DNA from: Massilia frigida
Lineage (GTDB): Bacteria > Pseudomonadota > Gammaproteobacteria > Burkholderiales > Burkholderiaceae_D
Length of the DNA stretch: 39,455 nt
Assembly: GCF_011682175.1 (NCBI RefSeq)
Contig: NZ_WHJG01000056.1
Span: forward strand, 1-39,455
Reading direction: 5' to 3'
Part shown: one piece after another, positions 14,961-24,254 of the stretch
How positions within the stretch are numbered: position 1 is the stretch's first letter
Layout: each line of letters starts with the position of its first letter
The notes under the pieces: generated by a model
Told to the model about the DNA's origin: nothing
Seen by the model: the letters and a program-made list of their open reading frames with translations, nothing else
Databases searched by the model: none
Made by a program: the position numbers and the translations under genes

Positions 14961-16130
14961 TTACTTCAATTCGTCGCTCAGCAGTTTCAAGATCTTGGCA
15001 CCGGTCGGCGAGGTTTCCGCCTTGCCGTCGTTGCTCTGCACTGCCACCTTGCTCACCGTCGCGCCCGCTTCAGACTTGACCGTCACGCGGAAACGCTGCG
15101 CTTCCTTGGCCTTGTCCGAGGAGGCGCCAAAGCTGAACAGCTTGCTCAAGAAACCATCCTTGTCGGCCAGGTCGGGATCGACGTAGCGTACAAAATACAC
15201 GCCCTGCACGCGGTCGCGGTCTTCCACCGTGAAGCCGACCCGGTCCAGCGCCAGGCCGACCCGGCGCCAGGCGCGGTCGAAACCTTCATCCACTTCCACG
15301 GTGTCGCCCAGCAGCTTGGCGTGCTGGGGTGCCACCACCGCCGCCGCCACGGCCGCTTCGGCCGGCTTGACGTCGGCAATGCCCGACAGCTTGGCCACCA
15401 GGCGGCTCAGGAATTGCGCTTCCAGGCCCGGATCGTTGGGACGCACGGTCCAGGTGGTCGAATCTTTTTGCGCGCCGACCAGCACTTCTTCCGCGCCGCG
15501 GTGGCTGATGTAGATTTCGGTGCCGTTCGGGGTGCGCTCCAGGCGCGTGCGGAACTTGTCGCGCTCACCCGTCGAGTACAGCGAATCGAACACCTTGCCG
15601 ATCGACTGGCGCACGAAGTCTTGCGGGATCTTCGAGCGGTTCTCGGCCCAGTCGGTCTCCATGGTGCCGGTGGTGGCCGACTCATTGATGACGGTAAAGC
15701 CCGAATCGGCCCAGAACTGCTTGAGCTGCGGCCACAGCTGCTCCGGGGTCTGGTTCACCACCAGCCAGCGCTGGTTGCCGCTGCGCTCGATCTTGATGCC
15801 CTCGCCACCGGCCACGGCCACCGCCTGCCCGCCTGGCGCCGGCATCGCCGTCGTGCCTTTGGGTTGCTGGTAGGTCGAGGCGCTGGCCACGCCGCGCGTT
15901 TCAGGGATGCTGTAGCGGTTGTCGCGTTCGAGCTGGGTCAGGTCGGGCGGCACGTCCAGCGACGCGGCCTTCTTGGCGCCGCGGTAATCGAGCTTGTCCT
16001 GTTCGATGACGGAACTGATCATGCCGCAACCGGACAGGCTGACCATCAGCGCCGAAAGCAGCAGGCCGCGCGTGGCTGCAGGAGGAAATGCCGTGGCCTT
16101 GGCCATCATAATTGTGTTGCGAATAGTCAT
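14961..16130 (-). CDS. bamC: Outer membrane protein assembly factor BamC
   Basis: Up to 389 residues; other ATGs at residues 8 and 9 are possible and none has a good Shine-Dalgarno. Lipobox L-S-G-C with lipidated C35, followed by the unstructured BamC N-terminus (DYRGAKKAASLDVPPDLTQLERDNRY), the segment that binds BamD, and two helix-grip domains (about 110-215 and 275-389). BamC is a lipoprotein subunit of the BAM complex that inserts beta-barrel proteins into the outer membrane. It lies 61 bases behind dapA on the same strand, the same pairing as in E. coli (dapA-nlpB). Confidence 0.93.
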   Translation of the reverse strand: MTIRNTIMMAKATAFPPAATRGLLLSALMVSLSGCGMISSVIEQDKLDYRGAKKAASLDVPPDLTQLERDNRYSIPETRGVASASTYQQPKGTTAMPAPGGQAVAVAGGEGIKIERSGNQRWLVVNQTPEQLWPQLKQFWADSGFTVINESATTGTMETDWAENRSKIPQDFVRQSIGKVFDSLYSTGERDKFRTRLERTPNGTEIYISHRGAEEVLVGAQKDSTTWTVRPNDPGLEAQFLSRLVAKLSGIADVKPAEAAVAAAVVAPQHAKLLGDTVEVDEGFDRAWRRVGLALDRVGFTVEDRDRVQGVYFVRYVDPDLADKDGFLSKLFSFGASSDKAKEAQRFRVTVKSEAGATVSKVAVQSNDGKAETSPTGAKILKLLSDELK

Positions 16131-16191
16131 GTCGTTACTGGATGAGAAGCTGAAAGGCAGCTGGTGTCTGGGATGATCCGACCCTTGCGGG

Positions 16192-17076
16192 TCAGGGCTG
16201 TGGTAGGACGCCGGCTTCGCGCAGGGCGCCGCGCACGGCGTCGTGGCAGTCTTGCCCCAGCGGCGCCAGGGGCAGGCGTATGCCGGCAGGCATCAGGCCC
16301 ATTTCCGCCATCGCCCATTTGACCGGGACCGGGTTCGGCTCGATGAACAGTTTCTGGTGCAGCGGCATGACCTTGTCGTTGATCGCGACGGCGCGGGCGA
16401 TGTCGCCAGCCATCGCGGCCGCGCACAGTTCGTGCATCGCGCGCGGCGCCACGTTGGCCGTGACCGAAATATTGCCGGCGCCACCGCACAGCATCAGCGC
16501 GATCGCGGTCGGGTCGTCGCCCGAGTACACGGCGAACGATTTATCGACATTGCGCAGCAATTCCAGGCCGCGCCCGATGTTGCCGGTCGCATCCTTGAGG
16601 CCGACGATGTTCGGGATGGCGGACAGGCGCACGATGGTCTCGTTGCTCATGTCGGCCACGGTACGGCCCGGCACGTTGTACAAAATGATCGGCAGGTCGA
16701 CCGCTTCGGCGATCGCCTTGAAGTGGCGGTACATGCCTTCCTGGGTCGGACGGTTGTAGTAAGGCACCACCACCAGCGCGGCATCGGCCCCGACTTCCTT
16801 GGCAAATTCGGTCAGCTTGATCGCTTCGGCGGTCGAATTGCCACCGGTGCCGGCAATGATCGGAATGCGGCCACGGGTGTGCTCGACGGCCAGCTTGACC
16901 AGTTCGCAGTGTTCCTCGACGCTGAGGGTGGCCGATTCGCCCGTGGTGCCGACGATGACGATGCCATCGGTGCCCTCGGCGATGTGCCAGTCGATCAACT
17001 TGCGCAGGCCCGGATGGTCCAGACTGCCGTCTGCATGCATCGGGGTGACGATTGCTACTATGCTGCCCTTGATCAT
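16192..17076 (-). CDS. dapA: 4-hydroxy-tetrahydrodipicolinate synthase
   Basis: 294 residues from [13 protein letters not shown]. It condenses pyruvate and aspartate semialdehyde, the first committed step of lysine and diaminopimelate synthesis. The active-site residues sit at the same numbers as in E. coli: the Schiff-base K161 (VGLKDATG), Y133 and R138 (LYNVPGRT), T44-T45 in GTTGE, and Y107. The start was chosen at the conserved MIKGS; frame upstream is not protein-like. It is followed by bamC. Confidence 0.97.
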   Translation of the reverse strand: MIKGSIVAIVTPMHADGSLDHPGLRKLIDWHIAEGTDGIVIVGTTGESATLSVEEHCELVKLAVEHTRGRIPIIAGTGGNSTAEAIKLTEFAKEVGADAALVVVPYYNRPTQEGMYRHFKAIAEAVDLPIILYNVPGRTVADMSNETIVRLSAIPNIVGLKDATGNIGRGLELLRNVDKSFAVYSGDDPTAIALMLCGGAGNISVTANVAPRAMHELCAAAMAGDIARAVAINDKVMPLHQKLFIEPNPVPVKWAMAEMGLMPAGIRLPLAPLGQDCHDAVRGALREAGVLPQP

Positions 17077-17147
17077 ATGTAGGTAACTATGCTGGTAAGT
17101 AAAAGCCTGATTGTAGCGGATCGTCCGCCGGAATGGTTCATTGTTGA

Positions 17148-17732
17148 CTAGAATCGCGCTTCGGTTGGCGCCGCGCCGCCGTCCAGGCGGGCATCGGTGC
17201 GCGCGAAAGCGGGCCCGGCGGCGCACAGGCGCTGCACCATGGCGGCCTTGGGCAGGCTGGTAAAACCATCTTCGAAGGCCAGCACGCGCAGCTGGTGGGC
17301 CGCCGCCTGGCGCAGCAGCTCGCCTTCGTGCAGCAGGAAGGCGGGATTGCTCGGCCGGCCGAATTCTTCATTTCCGCATGCAAACGTTTCATAAATCAGC
17401 AAGCCGCCCGGGGCCAGGCTGCGCACCAGCGCGGGAATCAGCGGGCGGTGCAGGTAATTGGTCACCACGATGAGCGCGAAGCGCCCTTCGGCGAACGGCC
17501 AGGCCAGGGTGCCGTCTTCGAGGTCGAATTGCAGTGTGCTGATGCCCGCGCCCGCCGCGCTGGCGAGGGCCTCCGGGTCGCGGTCGAGCGCGATCACCGG
17601 ATGGCCGAGCGCGGCCAGCAGGCGCGCGTGGCGGCCAGTGCCGCAGGCCAGGTCGAGCGCTTCGCCGCGCGGCGCCAGCGGCGCGAAGCGGGCAATCCAG
17701 GCCGATGCATCGGTAGTCAGTGTGTCGGTCAT
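17148..17732 (-). CDS. Class I SAM-dependent methyltransferase
   Basis: 194 residues from [12 protein letters not shown], with AAAGGATG upstream setting the start at 17732. Motif I is [15 protein letters not shown] (about 28-42), the acidic motif II follows at VIALDRD, and [18 protein letters not shown] and [16 protein letters not shown] are motifs IV and V. The YETF/NPAFLL part resembles TehB-like methyltransferases; the substrate is unknown. It starts 15 bases after the trpS stop and probably shares its transcript. Confidence 0.88.
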   Translation of the reverse strand: MTDTLTTDASAWIARFAPLAPRGEALDLACGTGRHARLLAALGHPVIALDRDPEALASAAGAGISTLQFDLEDGTLAWPFAEGRFALIVVTNYLHRPLIPALVRSLAPGGLLIYETFACGNEEFGRPSNPAFLLHEGELLRQAAAHQLRVLAFEDGFTSLPKAAMVQRLCAAGPAFARTDARLDGGAAPTEARF

Positions 17733-17746
17733 CAAGTCATCCTTTA

Positions 17747-18949
17747 TCAAGTGTAAGCCAAACCCATCGCTTCGCGCACATCGCGCATGGTTTCCTGCGC
17801 CAGCTTGCGCGCCGTTTCGCAGCCATCGGCGACGATGGCGCGCACCAGCGAGGGGTCATCCAGGTATTGCTGGGCACGTTCGTGCATCGGCTCCTGTTCC
17901 TTGACGATGGCGTCGATCACCGGCTGCTTGCATTCGATGCAGCCGATGCCGGCCGTGGTGCAGCCCTTGACCACCCAGTCGCGGGTTGCTTGGTCGGAAT
18001 AGACTTCGTGCAATTGCCACACCGGGCATTTGCGCGGATCGCCCGCGTCAAGGCGGCGCACGCGCGCCGGGTCGGTCGGCATGGTGCGCACCTTCTTGAG
18101 CACCGACGCCTTGTCTTCGCGCAGGGAAATGGCATTGCCATAGCTTTTGGACATCTTGCGCCCGTCCAGCCCGGGCAGGCGCGAGGCCACCGTCAGCCGG
18201 GCCTGCGGCTCGACCAGGATCAGCTTGCGGCTGCCTTCGAGGTAGCCGAACAGGCGCTCGCGGTCGATCATCGACAGGCTCTGGGCATCGCCCAGCATGG
18301 CGTGGGCTTGCTCAAGCGCATCGTCCTTGCCTTCCTGCTGGTATGCGGTGCGCAATTCCAGATACAGGCGGGCGCGTTTGCTGCCGAGCTTCTTGACCGC
18401 TTCCATCGCCTTTTCCTCGAAGCCTTTTTCCTTGCCGTACATATGATTGAAGCGGCGCGCGATCTCGCGCATCATTTCGATGTGCGGCACCTGGTCGTCG
18501 CCCACCGGCACCTGGGTCGCGCGGTAAATCAGCACGTCGGCCGCCTGCAGCAGCGGGTAGCCCAGGAAACCGTAGGTGGCCAGGTCCTTGTTACTGAGGT
18601 TCTCGATCTGGTCCTTGTAGGTCGGCACCCGTTCCAGCCAGCCGAGCGGCGTGGCCATCGACAGCAGCAGGTGCAGTTCGGCATGCTCGGGCACGCGCGA
18701 CTGGATGAACAGGGTCGCCTGCGAGGGGTCGACCCCGGCCGCCAGCCAGTCCACCAGCATGTCCCAGGTGCTGCGCTCGATGATCGTGGGGTCGTCGTAA
18801 TGGGTAGTCAGGGCGTGCCAGTCGGCCACGAAAAACAGGCAGGGCTGTTGCGCCTGCATCGTGATCCAGTTTTTGAGGGCGCCGTGGTAATGGCCAAGGT
18901 GCATGGTGCCTGTCGGGCGCATACCGGAAACAACACGATCTGGGTACAT
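17747..18949 (-). CDS. trpS: Tryptophan-tRNA ligase, long form
   Basis: 400 residues. The class I signatures are TMHLGHYHGA (HIGH-like, 15-24) and KMSKS (265-269). It charges tRNA-Trp. Compared with the 334-residue E. coli enzyme it has an extra segment of about 60-70 residues between the catalytic core and KMSKS (about 170-245, rich in charged residues), as is common in Burkholderiales. The conserved CTTAGIGCIECKQPV in the C-terminal part is complete. It is separated by 3 bases from the upstream M50 protease gene. Confidence 0.95.
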   Translation of the reverse strand: MYPDRVVSGMRPTGTMHLGHYHGALKNWITMQAQQPCLFFVADWHALTTHYDDPTIIERSTWDMLVDWLAAGVDPSQATLFIQSRVPEHAELHLLLSMATPLGWLERVPTYKDQIENLSNKDLATYGFLGYPLLQAADVLIYRATQVPVGDDQVPHIEMMREIARRFNHMYGKEKGFEEKAMEAVKKLGSKRARLYLELRTAYQQEGKDDALEQAHAMLGDAQSLSMIDRERLFGYLEGSRKLILVEPQARLTVASRLPGLDGRKMSKSYGNAISLREDKASVLKKVRTMPTDPARVRRLDAGDPRKCPVWQLHEVYSDQATRDWVVKGCTTAGIGCIECKQPVIDAIVKEQEPMHERAQQYLDDPSLVRAIVADGCETARKLAQETMRDVREAMGLAYT

Positions 18950-18952
18950 GGA

Positions 18953-19717
18953 TTAACTCAGGAAAAAGGAAATGGGCGAGGCGACCCGGGAAAAGGCGGC
19001 GATCGCGACCGTCATCGCCTTGAACAGGAAACTGTCGAGCACATGCAGGCGCATCAGCAGGATGAAGGCGGCGAAAATCAGCACGTCGATCACGGCCACA
19101 TCGTTGACGAGGCGCAGCAGGCGCTTGGGCAAGGCTGCCAGCATGCCGATTGGAAACAAGGTGGCCAGGGTGCGTCCACCGTCCGGCGGCACGGTCGGCA
19201 GCAGGCGCAGCACGCGCTCGGGCAGCACGCTGGCCAGCACGTGGCTGCCGTCGAGCGGCGGAATCGGCAGCAGGTTGAATACCATCATGACCGCGTTGAC
19301 GCTGACGCCGGCGCGCACCATGTCGAACAGGAAGCGCTCGCCGATGCCGGCCGCCGCCAGCACGATGCCGATGATACTCCAGGCCACGCCCATGGCGAAG
19401 TTGGCGGCCGGGCCGGCCAGCGCCACGAAGGCCATGTGTTTCTTGGGATTGCGCAGGCGGTCGTACTCGACCGGGACCGGCCTGGCGTAGCCGAAGGGCA
19501 GCTGGATCAGCCAGTACAGCACCAGCGGCAACACCACGGTGCCGAAGGGGTCGATATGGCGCAGCGGATTGATGCTCAGGCGACCTTCGCTGGCAGCGGT
19601 CGGATCGCCGAAATAGCGGGCCACGTAGCCATGCGCCACTTCGTGCAGCGAAATGGCGAACAGGACCGGAATCGCGAACACGAACAGTGCCTGGATGGTC
19701 TGGTGAGTGCTATTCAT
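18953..19717 (-). CDS. Site-2 protease family (M50) membrane metalloprotease
   Basis: 254 residues with about six hydrophobic segments. The zinc site is H25-E-V-A-H29 within the first membrane span, and the third ligand motif is PPLDG (D156-G157). This small type lacks a PDZ domain and is the Rip-like/YwhC group often found beside trpS and a Sua5/YciO gene in betaproteobacteria. Substrates are unknown; intramembrane cleavage of a regulator or signal-peptide remnant is the family role. Confidence 0.92.
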   Translation of the reverse strand: MNSTHQTIQALFVFAIPVLFAISLHEVAHGYVARYFGDPTAASEGRLSINPLRHIDPFGTVVLPLVLYWLIQLPFGYARPVPVEYDRLRNPKKHMAFVALAGPAANFAMGVAWSIIGIVLAAAGIGERFLFDMVRAGVSVNAVMMVFNLLPIPPLDGSHVLASVLPERVLRLLPTVPPDGGRTLATLFPIGMLAALPKRLLRLVNDVAVIDVLIFAAFILLMRLHVLDSFLFKAMTVAIAAFSRVASPISFFLS

Positions 19718-19772
19718 CGCACGATTCTAGCAGAGCGGGGGCAGCGCCCCGGAACTGCCGCGCGGCCGCGCT

Positions 19773-20408
19773 TCAGAGGCCAAACACGGCGGCGTCGCCG
19801 CGGCCCTGGCGCACCAGCACCACGTCGTCGCCGGTCAGGTCGATCACGGTGGTCGGTTCGAGCGAGCAGGCGCCGCCGTCGACGATCAGGTCGACCTGCT
19901 TGTCGATGCGCTCGCGGATGCTGTCGGCGTCGGTCAGCGGATCGCCGCCTTCACCGTCCAGCTCGGGCAGGATCAGGGTGGTGCCCAGCAGCGGCTGGCC
20001 CAGTTCGGCCAGCAAGGCCTGGGCGATGGCGTTTTCGGGCACGCGCAGGCCGATGGTCTTGCGCGACGGGTGCGACAGGCGGCGCGGCACGACCCGGGTC
20101 GCTTCCAGGATCACCGTGTACGGGCCCGGGGTGGCCGCCTTGAGCAAGCGGAACTGGCGGTTGTCGACGCGCGCGTAGACGGCGATTTCGGACAGGTCGC
20201 GGCACAGCAGGGTCAGGTGGTGTTTTTCATCGATGCCACGGATGCGGCGCAATTTTTCCACCGCCCCCTTGTCGTCCAGATGGCATACCAGGGCGTAGCA
20301 CGAATCGGTCGGCAGCGCGACAATGCCGCCGGCGTGGATGATCTGGGCGGCTTGCTTGATCAGGCGCGCCTGCGGATTGTCGGGATGGATCTGGAAAAAT
20401 TGGCTCAT
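19773..20408 (-). CDS. YciO-type Sua5/YrdC-domain protein
   Basis: 211 residues covering one YrdC-like domain: [21 protein letters not shown] (nucleotide-binding start), [18 protein letters not shown], and the core [17 protein letters not shown], with a C-terminal [19 protein letters not shown]. YrdC/Sua5 proteins make threonylcarbamoyl-AMP for t6A in tRNA; the YciO branch is close but its activity in vivo is less certain, so a gene symbol is not given. It overlaps htpX by 4 bases (ATGA). Confidence 0.9.
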   Translation of the reverse strand: MSQFFQIHPDNPQARLIKQAAQIIHAGGIVALPTDSCYALVCHLDDKGAVEKLRRIRGIDEKHHLTLLCRDLSEIAVYARVDNRQFRLLKAATPGPYTVILEATRVVPRRLSHPSRKTIGLRVPENAIAQALLAELGQPLLGTTLILPELDGEGGDPLTDADSIRERIDKQVDLIVDGGACSLEPTTVIDLTGDDVVLVRQGRGDAAVFGL

Positions 20409-21289
20409 GCGGGTGGCAGGTTGTTGAGGGCGGCGATACGTTCTTCCATCGGCGGGTGGGTGGCGAACAGGGCGCCCCAGCCGGAACCGTGGCCGGCAAT
20501 GCCGAACGCCGACATTTGCGAGGGCAAGGCGCCGGGCGCCAGGCCGCCCAGGCGCGCCAGTGCTTGCTGCATGGGGCGCGGGCTGCCCAGCAGCCTGGCC
20601 GAGCCGGCGTCGGCGCGGAATTCACGGTGGCGCGAAAACCAGGCGACGATCATCGACGCGACCAGGCCGAACACCAGTTCGCACACGAACACGGTGGCCA
20701 TGTAGCCGATGCCGGGGCCCCGCTCGCTGTTACCGCGCAGCACGACCTTGTCGACGAAAAAACCGACCACGCGCGCCAGGAACACCACGAAGGTATTGAC
20801 CACGCCCTGGATCAGGGTCAGCGTGACCATGTCGCCATTGGCGACGTGGGCCACTTCGTGGCCGAGCACGGCTTCGATCTCGTCGCGGTCCATGCTTTCC
20901 AACAAGCCGGTGGAAACGGCGACCAAGGCGGAATTTTTGAAGGCGCCGGTGGCGAAGGCATTCGGCGCGCCCTCGTACACGGCGACCTCGGGCATGCCGA
21001 TACCGGCCCGTTCGGCCAGCTTGCGCACGGTATTGACCAGCCACACCTCGTTGGGGGTGACCGGGTTGTCGATGACGTGCGCGCCGGTTGACCATTTGGC
21101 CATCAGTTTGCTCATCAGCAAGGAGATAATCGCCCCGGTGAAGCCGACCACGGCCGAAAATACCAGCAGCTGGCCGATCTGGATGCCGGACGCGCCGACG
21201 CCGCGCGCGATGCCGAACACGTTCAGCACCACGGTCAAGACCAGGATCACTGCAAGGTTAGTGGCAAGGAACAGCAAAATGCGCTTCAT
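20405..21289 (-). CDS. htpX: Membrane protease HtpX
   Basis: 294 residues. Two N-terminal membrane segments (about 4-24 and 38-58), then the zinc site H144-E-V-A-H148, then hydrophobic hairpins, and the third ligand E223 ([13 protein letters not shown]). It degrades damaged membrane proteins on the cytosolic side together with FtsH. It is between rnm and the yciO-like gene; in related genomes the latter two often lie together, so htpX may be inserted in a conserved block. AGGC precedes the ATG and a 147-base gap separates it from rnm. Confidence 0.95.
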   Translation of the reverse strand: MKRILLFLATNLAVILVLTVVLNVFGIARGVGASGIQIGQLLVFSAVVGFTGAIISLLMSKLMAKWSTGAHVIDNPVTPNEVWLVNTVRKLAERAGIGMPEVAVYEGAPNAFATGAFKNSALVAVSTGLLESMDRDEIEAVLGHEVAHVANGDMVTLTLIQGVVNTFVVFLARVVGFFVDKVVLRGNSERGPGIGYMATVFVCELVFGLVASMIVAWFSRHREFRADAGSARLLGSPRPMQQALARLGGLAPGALPSQMSAFGIAGHGSGWGALFATHPPMEERIAALNNLPPA

Positions 21290-21436
21290 GGCAAGCCTCC
21301 CGGCGTCGACATTAATGAACAGGAAAACAAGATAGGGCTGGCGCGGACAAATACAAGAGCCGCAGCGCTCCCGCCAGGGCCGGAACGGCGCGTTTTAAGC
21401 GTGCCGTAAGCAATCCGGCCAGCCTTGCGGCATGCC

Positions 21437-22270
21437 TTAGAACCAGTCGTGCCAGACCGGCTTGACGCTGGACGGCAGCGGCGGCAAGGCCGCGAAATCG
21501 ACGCGCGACTCGCCCGGCGCGTGAAAATCGGTGCCGCGCGAGGCCAGGAAGCCATAACGCCGCGCTTCCTCGGCGTACAGGTGATATTGGTCGGGGGTGT
21601 GGCTGCCCGTGACTACCTCGATCGCCGTGCCGCCCAGTTGCTTGAATTCATCGAACAAGGCGCCCTGCCCCACCATGCCCAGCTTGTAGCGGCCCGGATG
21701 GGCGATCACCGGAATGCCGCCGGCACCGCGAATCCAGCCGACCGCCTGCGTCAGGCTGGCCCAGCGGTGCGGCACGTAGCCGGGTTTGCCTTCGACCAGG
21801 TATTTACGGAACACTTCCGGGATATTCGCGCACACGCCGGACTCGACCAGGTAGCGCGCGAAATGGGTGCGCGACATCAGGTCGGGATTGTCGACGAACT
21901 TGAGCGCGCCCTCGTAGGCGCCGGGGATGCCGGCGCGCGCCAGCTGATCGGCCATTTCGCGCCCGCGCGCATCGCGCCCGCTGCGGGTGGCGGCCAGGCC
22001 CTGCACCAGGCCCGGGTTGTCGGCATCGATCTGCAGGCCGACGATGTGCACGGTGTGGTTGGCCCAGGTAATCGAGATTTCGACGCCGGAAACGAAGTGC
22101 ATGCCCAGCTCGGCGGCCGCCGCGCGCGCTGCGGGCACGCCGCCGACTTCATCGTGGTCGGTCAGGGCCCACGCGTTCACCCCCGCCTTGTGCGCGTATT
22201 TGGCGACGGCGGCGGGCGCCAGGACGCCGTCGGACACGGTCGAGTGACAATGGAGATCTACATTCAGCAT
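21437..22270 (-). CDS. rnm: PHP-domain 3',5'-nucleotide phosphatase / RNase AM
   Basis: 277 residues of the YciV/TrpH family. The PHP metal motifs are H7-x-H9 (DLHCHSTVSDG), LTDHDEVGG (about 36-44), SGVEI (about 60-64), IAHPGRY and TDFHAPGE near the end. The family removes the 3' phosphate of pAp-like nucleotides and trims 5' ends of rRNA precursors. It begins the compact housekeeping block. Confidence 0.9.
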   Translation of the reverse strand: MLNVDLHCHSTVSDGVLAPAAVAKYAHKAGVNAWALTDHDEVGGVPAARAAAAELGMHFVSGVEISITWANHTVHIVGLQIDADNPGLVQGLAATRSGRDARGREMADQLARAGIPGAYEGALKFVDNPDLMSRTHFARYLVESGVCANIPEVFRKYLVEGKPGYVPHRWASLTQAVGWIRGAGGIPVIAHPGRYKLGMVGQGALFDEFKQLGGTAIEVVTGSHTPDQYHLYAEEARRYGFLASRGTDFHAPGESRVDFAALPPLPSSVKPVWHDWF

Positions 22271-22351
22271 ACGCAGGCAAGGCTCGGATCGGCAGCAAGT
22301 GGGGACAGGCTTTATTGTACGCTGACTGGGCGATGGACGCGGAGTGTGGCG

Positions 22352-23227
22352 CTAAACCAAAAACGCTTCCACCATCGCGGCCAGCGCTTCGGGCTGGTCG
22401 TGATGCAGCATATGCCCGGCGTCGGCCATCATGCGCGTGCTCACCGTTTTCAAATGCCCCAGGCGGCGGTCGACCTCGATGCGCGCTTCTTCGCGCGGCC
22501 CCATCCATTGCCACATATTCGTGTCCTCGGCCTCGACCCACAGCACCGGCGCGGTGATGGCCGACCAGCAAGCCATTACTTCTTCCACCTGGTAGCCGAG
22601 CGGCGTGGGCTTCTTGTGATTCGGGTCGCCCAGGATTTCCCATGCGCCGGCCGCGTTCTGCGCCGACCAGTGCTGCGCCAAAAACTGTGCGCGTGCGTCC
22701 GACAGGCGCGGATTGGTCTTTTGCAGCCGCGCCGCCACCGCCGCCTGGCTCGGATAGGTGCGCAGCGAGGGTGGCTCGCGCATCTCGTCGAGCCAGTTGG
22801 CGTAGCGCCGCGGCGCCTTTTCCGGATTCGACGCGGGCATGCCGAAGCCTTCCAGGTTGATCAGGCGGCGCACCCGGGCCGGCCTGGCACCGGCGTAAAT
22901 ACCGACCACATTGCCGCCCATGCTGTGGCCAAGCAGGTTGATCGCCTCGCCCGGCGCGTAATGGTCGACAATGGCATCGAGATCGGCCACATAATCGGGG
23001 AACCAGTAGGTGTCCGAGTGGCTGCGCTCGCTCAGCCCGAAGCCGCGCCAATCGGGTGAAATGACGTGCCAGTCGTTCTTCAGGCAATCGACCACGAATT
23101 GGAACGAGGCCGACACATCCATCCAGCCATGCACCATGAACAGCTTGGGCGCGCCCTCCCTGCCCCAGTGGCGCACGTGGGTGCGCAAGCCGCGCACGGT
23201 CAGGAATTCGGAACGGGATGGTTTCAT
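22352..23227 (-). CDS. Alpha/beta hydrolase
   Basis: 291 residues. The oxyanion HGW (33-35), the nucleophile elbow GHSMGG with S102, an acidic residue in VLWVEAEDTN and the final His in MADAGHMLHHDQPE complete the triad. The substrate is not known; the closest groups include haloalkane dehalogenase-like and meta-cleavage hydrolases, but no specific signature is seen. A promoter with a palindromic site lies directly upstream, so it may be separately regulated from rnm, which starts 81 bases downstream. Confidence 0.88.
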   Translation of the reverse strand: MKPSRSEFLTVRGLRTHVRHWGREGAPKLFMVHGWMDVSASFQFVVDCLKNDWHVISPDWRGFGLSERSHSDTYWFPDYVADLDAIVDHYAPGEAINLLGHSMGGNVVGIYAGARPARVRRLINLEGFGMPASNPEKAPRRYANWLDEMREPPSLRTYPSQAAVAARLQKTNPRLSDARAQFLAQHWSAQNAAGAWEILGDPNHKKPTPLGYQVEEVMACWSAITAPVLWVEAEDTNMWQWMGPREEARIEVDRRLGHLKTVSTRMMADAGHMLHHDQPEALAAMVEAFLV

Positions 23228-23248
23228 GGGACACTCGGCAATAAAAAA

Positions 23249-23268
23249 GAACGACCGTTCGAATTATA
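23249..23268 (-). promoter_or_regulatory. Promoter -10 and TetR-like palindrome of the hydrolase gene
   Basis: On the minus strand TATAAT (23268-23263) is followed by the inverted repeat GAACG-GT-CGTTC (23260-23249), which would cover the transcription start. Such a palindrome between -10 and the ribosome-binding site is typical of TetR-type repression. No regulator gene is adjacent. Confidence 0.45.
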
Positions 23269-23579
23269 CCGGAGAACGTTTTTCGTGTTGCCCTTGCTCT
23301 CAGTCGGGGTGGATGAAGGGGGCGCCGGCGGTCGCGTCGATCTCGGACAGCATGCTGCCGATGGCCAGACGCGGCACCGGGATGGGAGTACATGCCCCGG
23401 CGGAAAGCGCGCCTCGTGCGACGCGCATGGCCCAAGCAAGTTGCCTACGGATCGGCCTGCCAACGTCAGCGGAGCAACATGCGTTTCATTGACCAGGAAC
23501 GGGCTCAGGTAGCGGGTGGGTGAAAAAGGATGTCGAGTGCGAACGCCTCCTTGTATGACCGGAGATGTCCGGTAAGGTG
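23269..23579. other. Gene-poor gap, possible decayed sequence
   Basis: No intact gene is supported in these about 310 bases. On the minus strand a 42-codon frame (23428-23300, start ATG, ending APFIHPD) looks protein-like and its frame is open for about 17 further codons upstream without a start, which fits the tail of a lost gene. Its family is not recognised. The region borders the damaged toxin-antitoxin genes. Confidence 0.3.
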
Positions 23580-23840
23580 TCACGCGTAAACACCGTATTC
23601 CAGTCTGGTGAGCAGGTCCTTTATCAGATCGTCACCCGCACTCGTCGACAACAAATCGACCGGCCGCCGCCCTTCAAGTGCCAGCGCGGGTTCGACAAGC
23701 CACCGGACTCCCTCTTCCTTCGATCCAAACACTGCGGCAGCCTGCGTCATCACTTCGGCAAAGTTCCACGCTCTACTGCTTTGCTCGCTGGTGAGGAGCT
23801 TGCCCGTGGCGTGCTTCCGCTGCGACGTCCTTTTGCTCAT
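23580..23840 (-). pseudogene. C-terminal part of a Xre/MbcA/ParS-type antitoxin
   Basis: 86 residues from the ATG of MSKRTSQRKHATGK. The part SSRAWNFAEVMTQAAAVFGS to the terminal RLEYGVYA is the toxin-binding domain (DUF2384) of antitoxins paired with RES toxins. The N-terminal helix-turn-helix is missing except its last helix (RTSQRK). The segment continues straight from a truncated mazF in another frame, so the two were joined by a deletion or rearrangement. No RES toxin gene follows. Translation of the fragment from 23840 is possible but there is no good ribosome-binding site. Confidence 0.75.
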
Positions 23841-23994
23841 GTGTAATGGGCGCCACCAGCGCCAGGCCCAGCGCGTTAAATACGCTGGTCGACAACACAA
23901 GCGCAGGCCGCATGCCTTTTTGCTCATGCCCTGCGGTCGGGTCAAGATTGACGAGGATGATGTCGCCACGTCCAAACTTGGGACGCTTTACCAC
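23773..23994 (-). pseudogene. Truncated MazF/PemK-type toxin
   Basis: 73 codons from a GTG that overlaps the mazE stop by 7 bases. The first about 51 residues are a good MazF N-terminus (FGRGDIILVNLDPTAGHEQKG, RPALVLST, LALVAPIT), then the sequence changes frame and content (HEQKDVAAEARHG...), which is the antitoxin gene read out of frame. The C-terminal half, including the catalytic and dimer parts beyond VAPIT, is lost. MazF cleaves RNA; this remnant should be inactive. Confidence 0.8.
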
Positions 23995-24239
23995 GCTTCA
24001 CGCCCTACAGGCCTGAGATTGCTCCACGCAGCCAGATCAGCGGGCTCCGCTGCCGAGGGATCGCACTGGGCCACCAAGTCAGCCAGCGCGTATGCAGGAC
24101 GCTTTACTTTCAGCAGTACACCATCGTTTTGCACGTCGACGGTCAACTTGTCACCCAACGTTGCCTTAAGAATGCCGAGCAACTCGGTAGGCAGACGCAC
24201 CGCCGCGCTGTTACCCCATTTTTGAACGGACAATTCCAT
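23988..24239 (-). CDS. MazE-type antitoxin (AbrB/SpoVT domain), without intact toxin
   Basis: 83 residues. The N-terminal swapped-hairpin DNA-binding domain is MELSVQKWGNSAAVRLPTEL (1-20) and the following DKLTVDVQNDGVLLKV; the acidic C-terminal part (LADLVAQCDPSAAEPADLAAW) would bind MazF. It is intact and has GAGGTG upstream, a promoter and an operator. Since the toxin is cut, it is an orphan antitoxin that could still repress its own promoter or neutralise MazF from elsewhere. Confidence 0.88.
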   Translation of the reverse strand: MELSVQKWGNSAAVRLPTELLGILKATLGDKLTVDVQNDGVLLKVKRPAYALADLVAQCDPSAAEPADLAAWSNLRPVGREAW

Positions 24240-24254
24240 TTTTCACCTCACTAT

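Noticed and set aside
14946-16145. 399-codon rightward frame opposite bamC
   Set aside because: Antisense of bamC, whose lipobox and BamC motifs are unmistakable.
17720-20143. 807-codon rightward frame opposite trpS and the M50 gene
   Set aside because: It is a GC-rich antisense shadow of trpS, the M50 gene and part of the yciO-like gene, all of which have clear family motifs; its text is His/Gln/Arg-rich without domains.
23300-23428. 42-codon minus-strand frame ending in APFIHPD, with open frame upstream
   Set aside because: Protein-like text but no ribosome-binding site, no family, and a stop soon upstream; mentioned only as a possible remnant in the gap entry.
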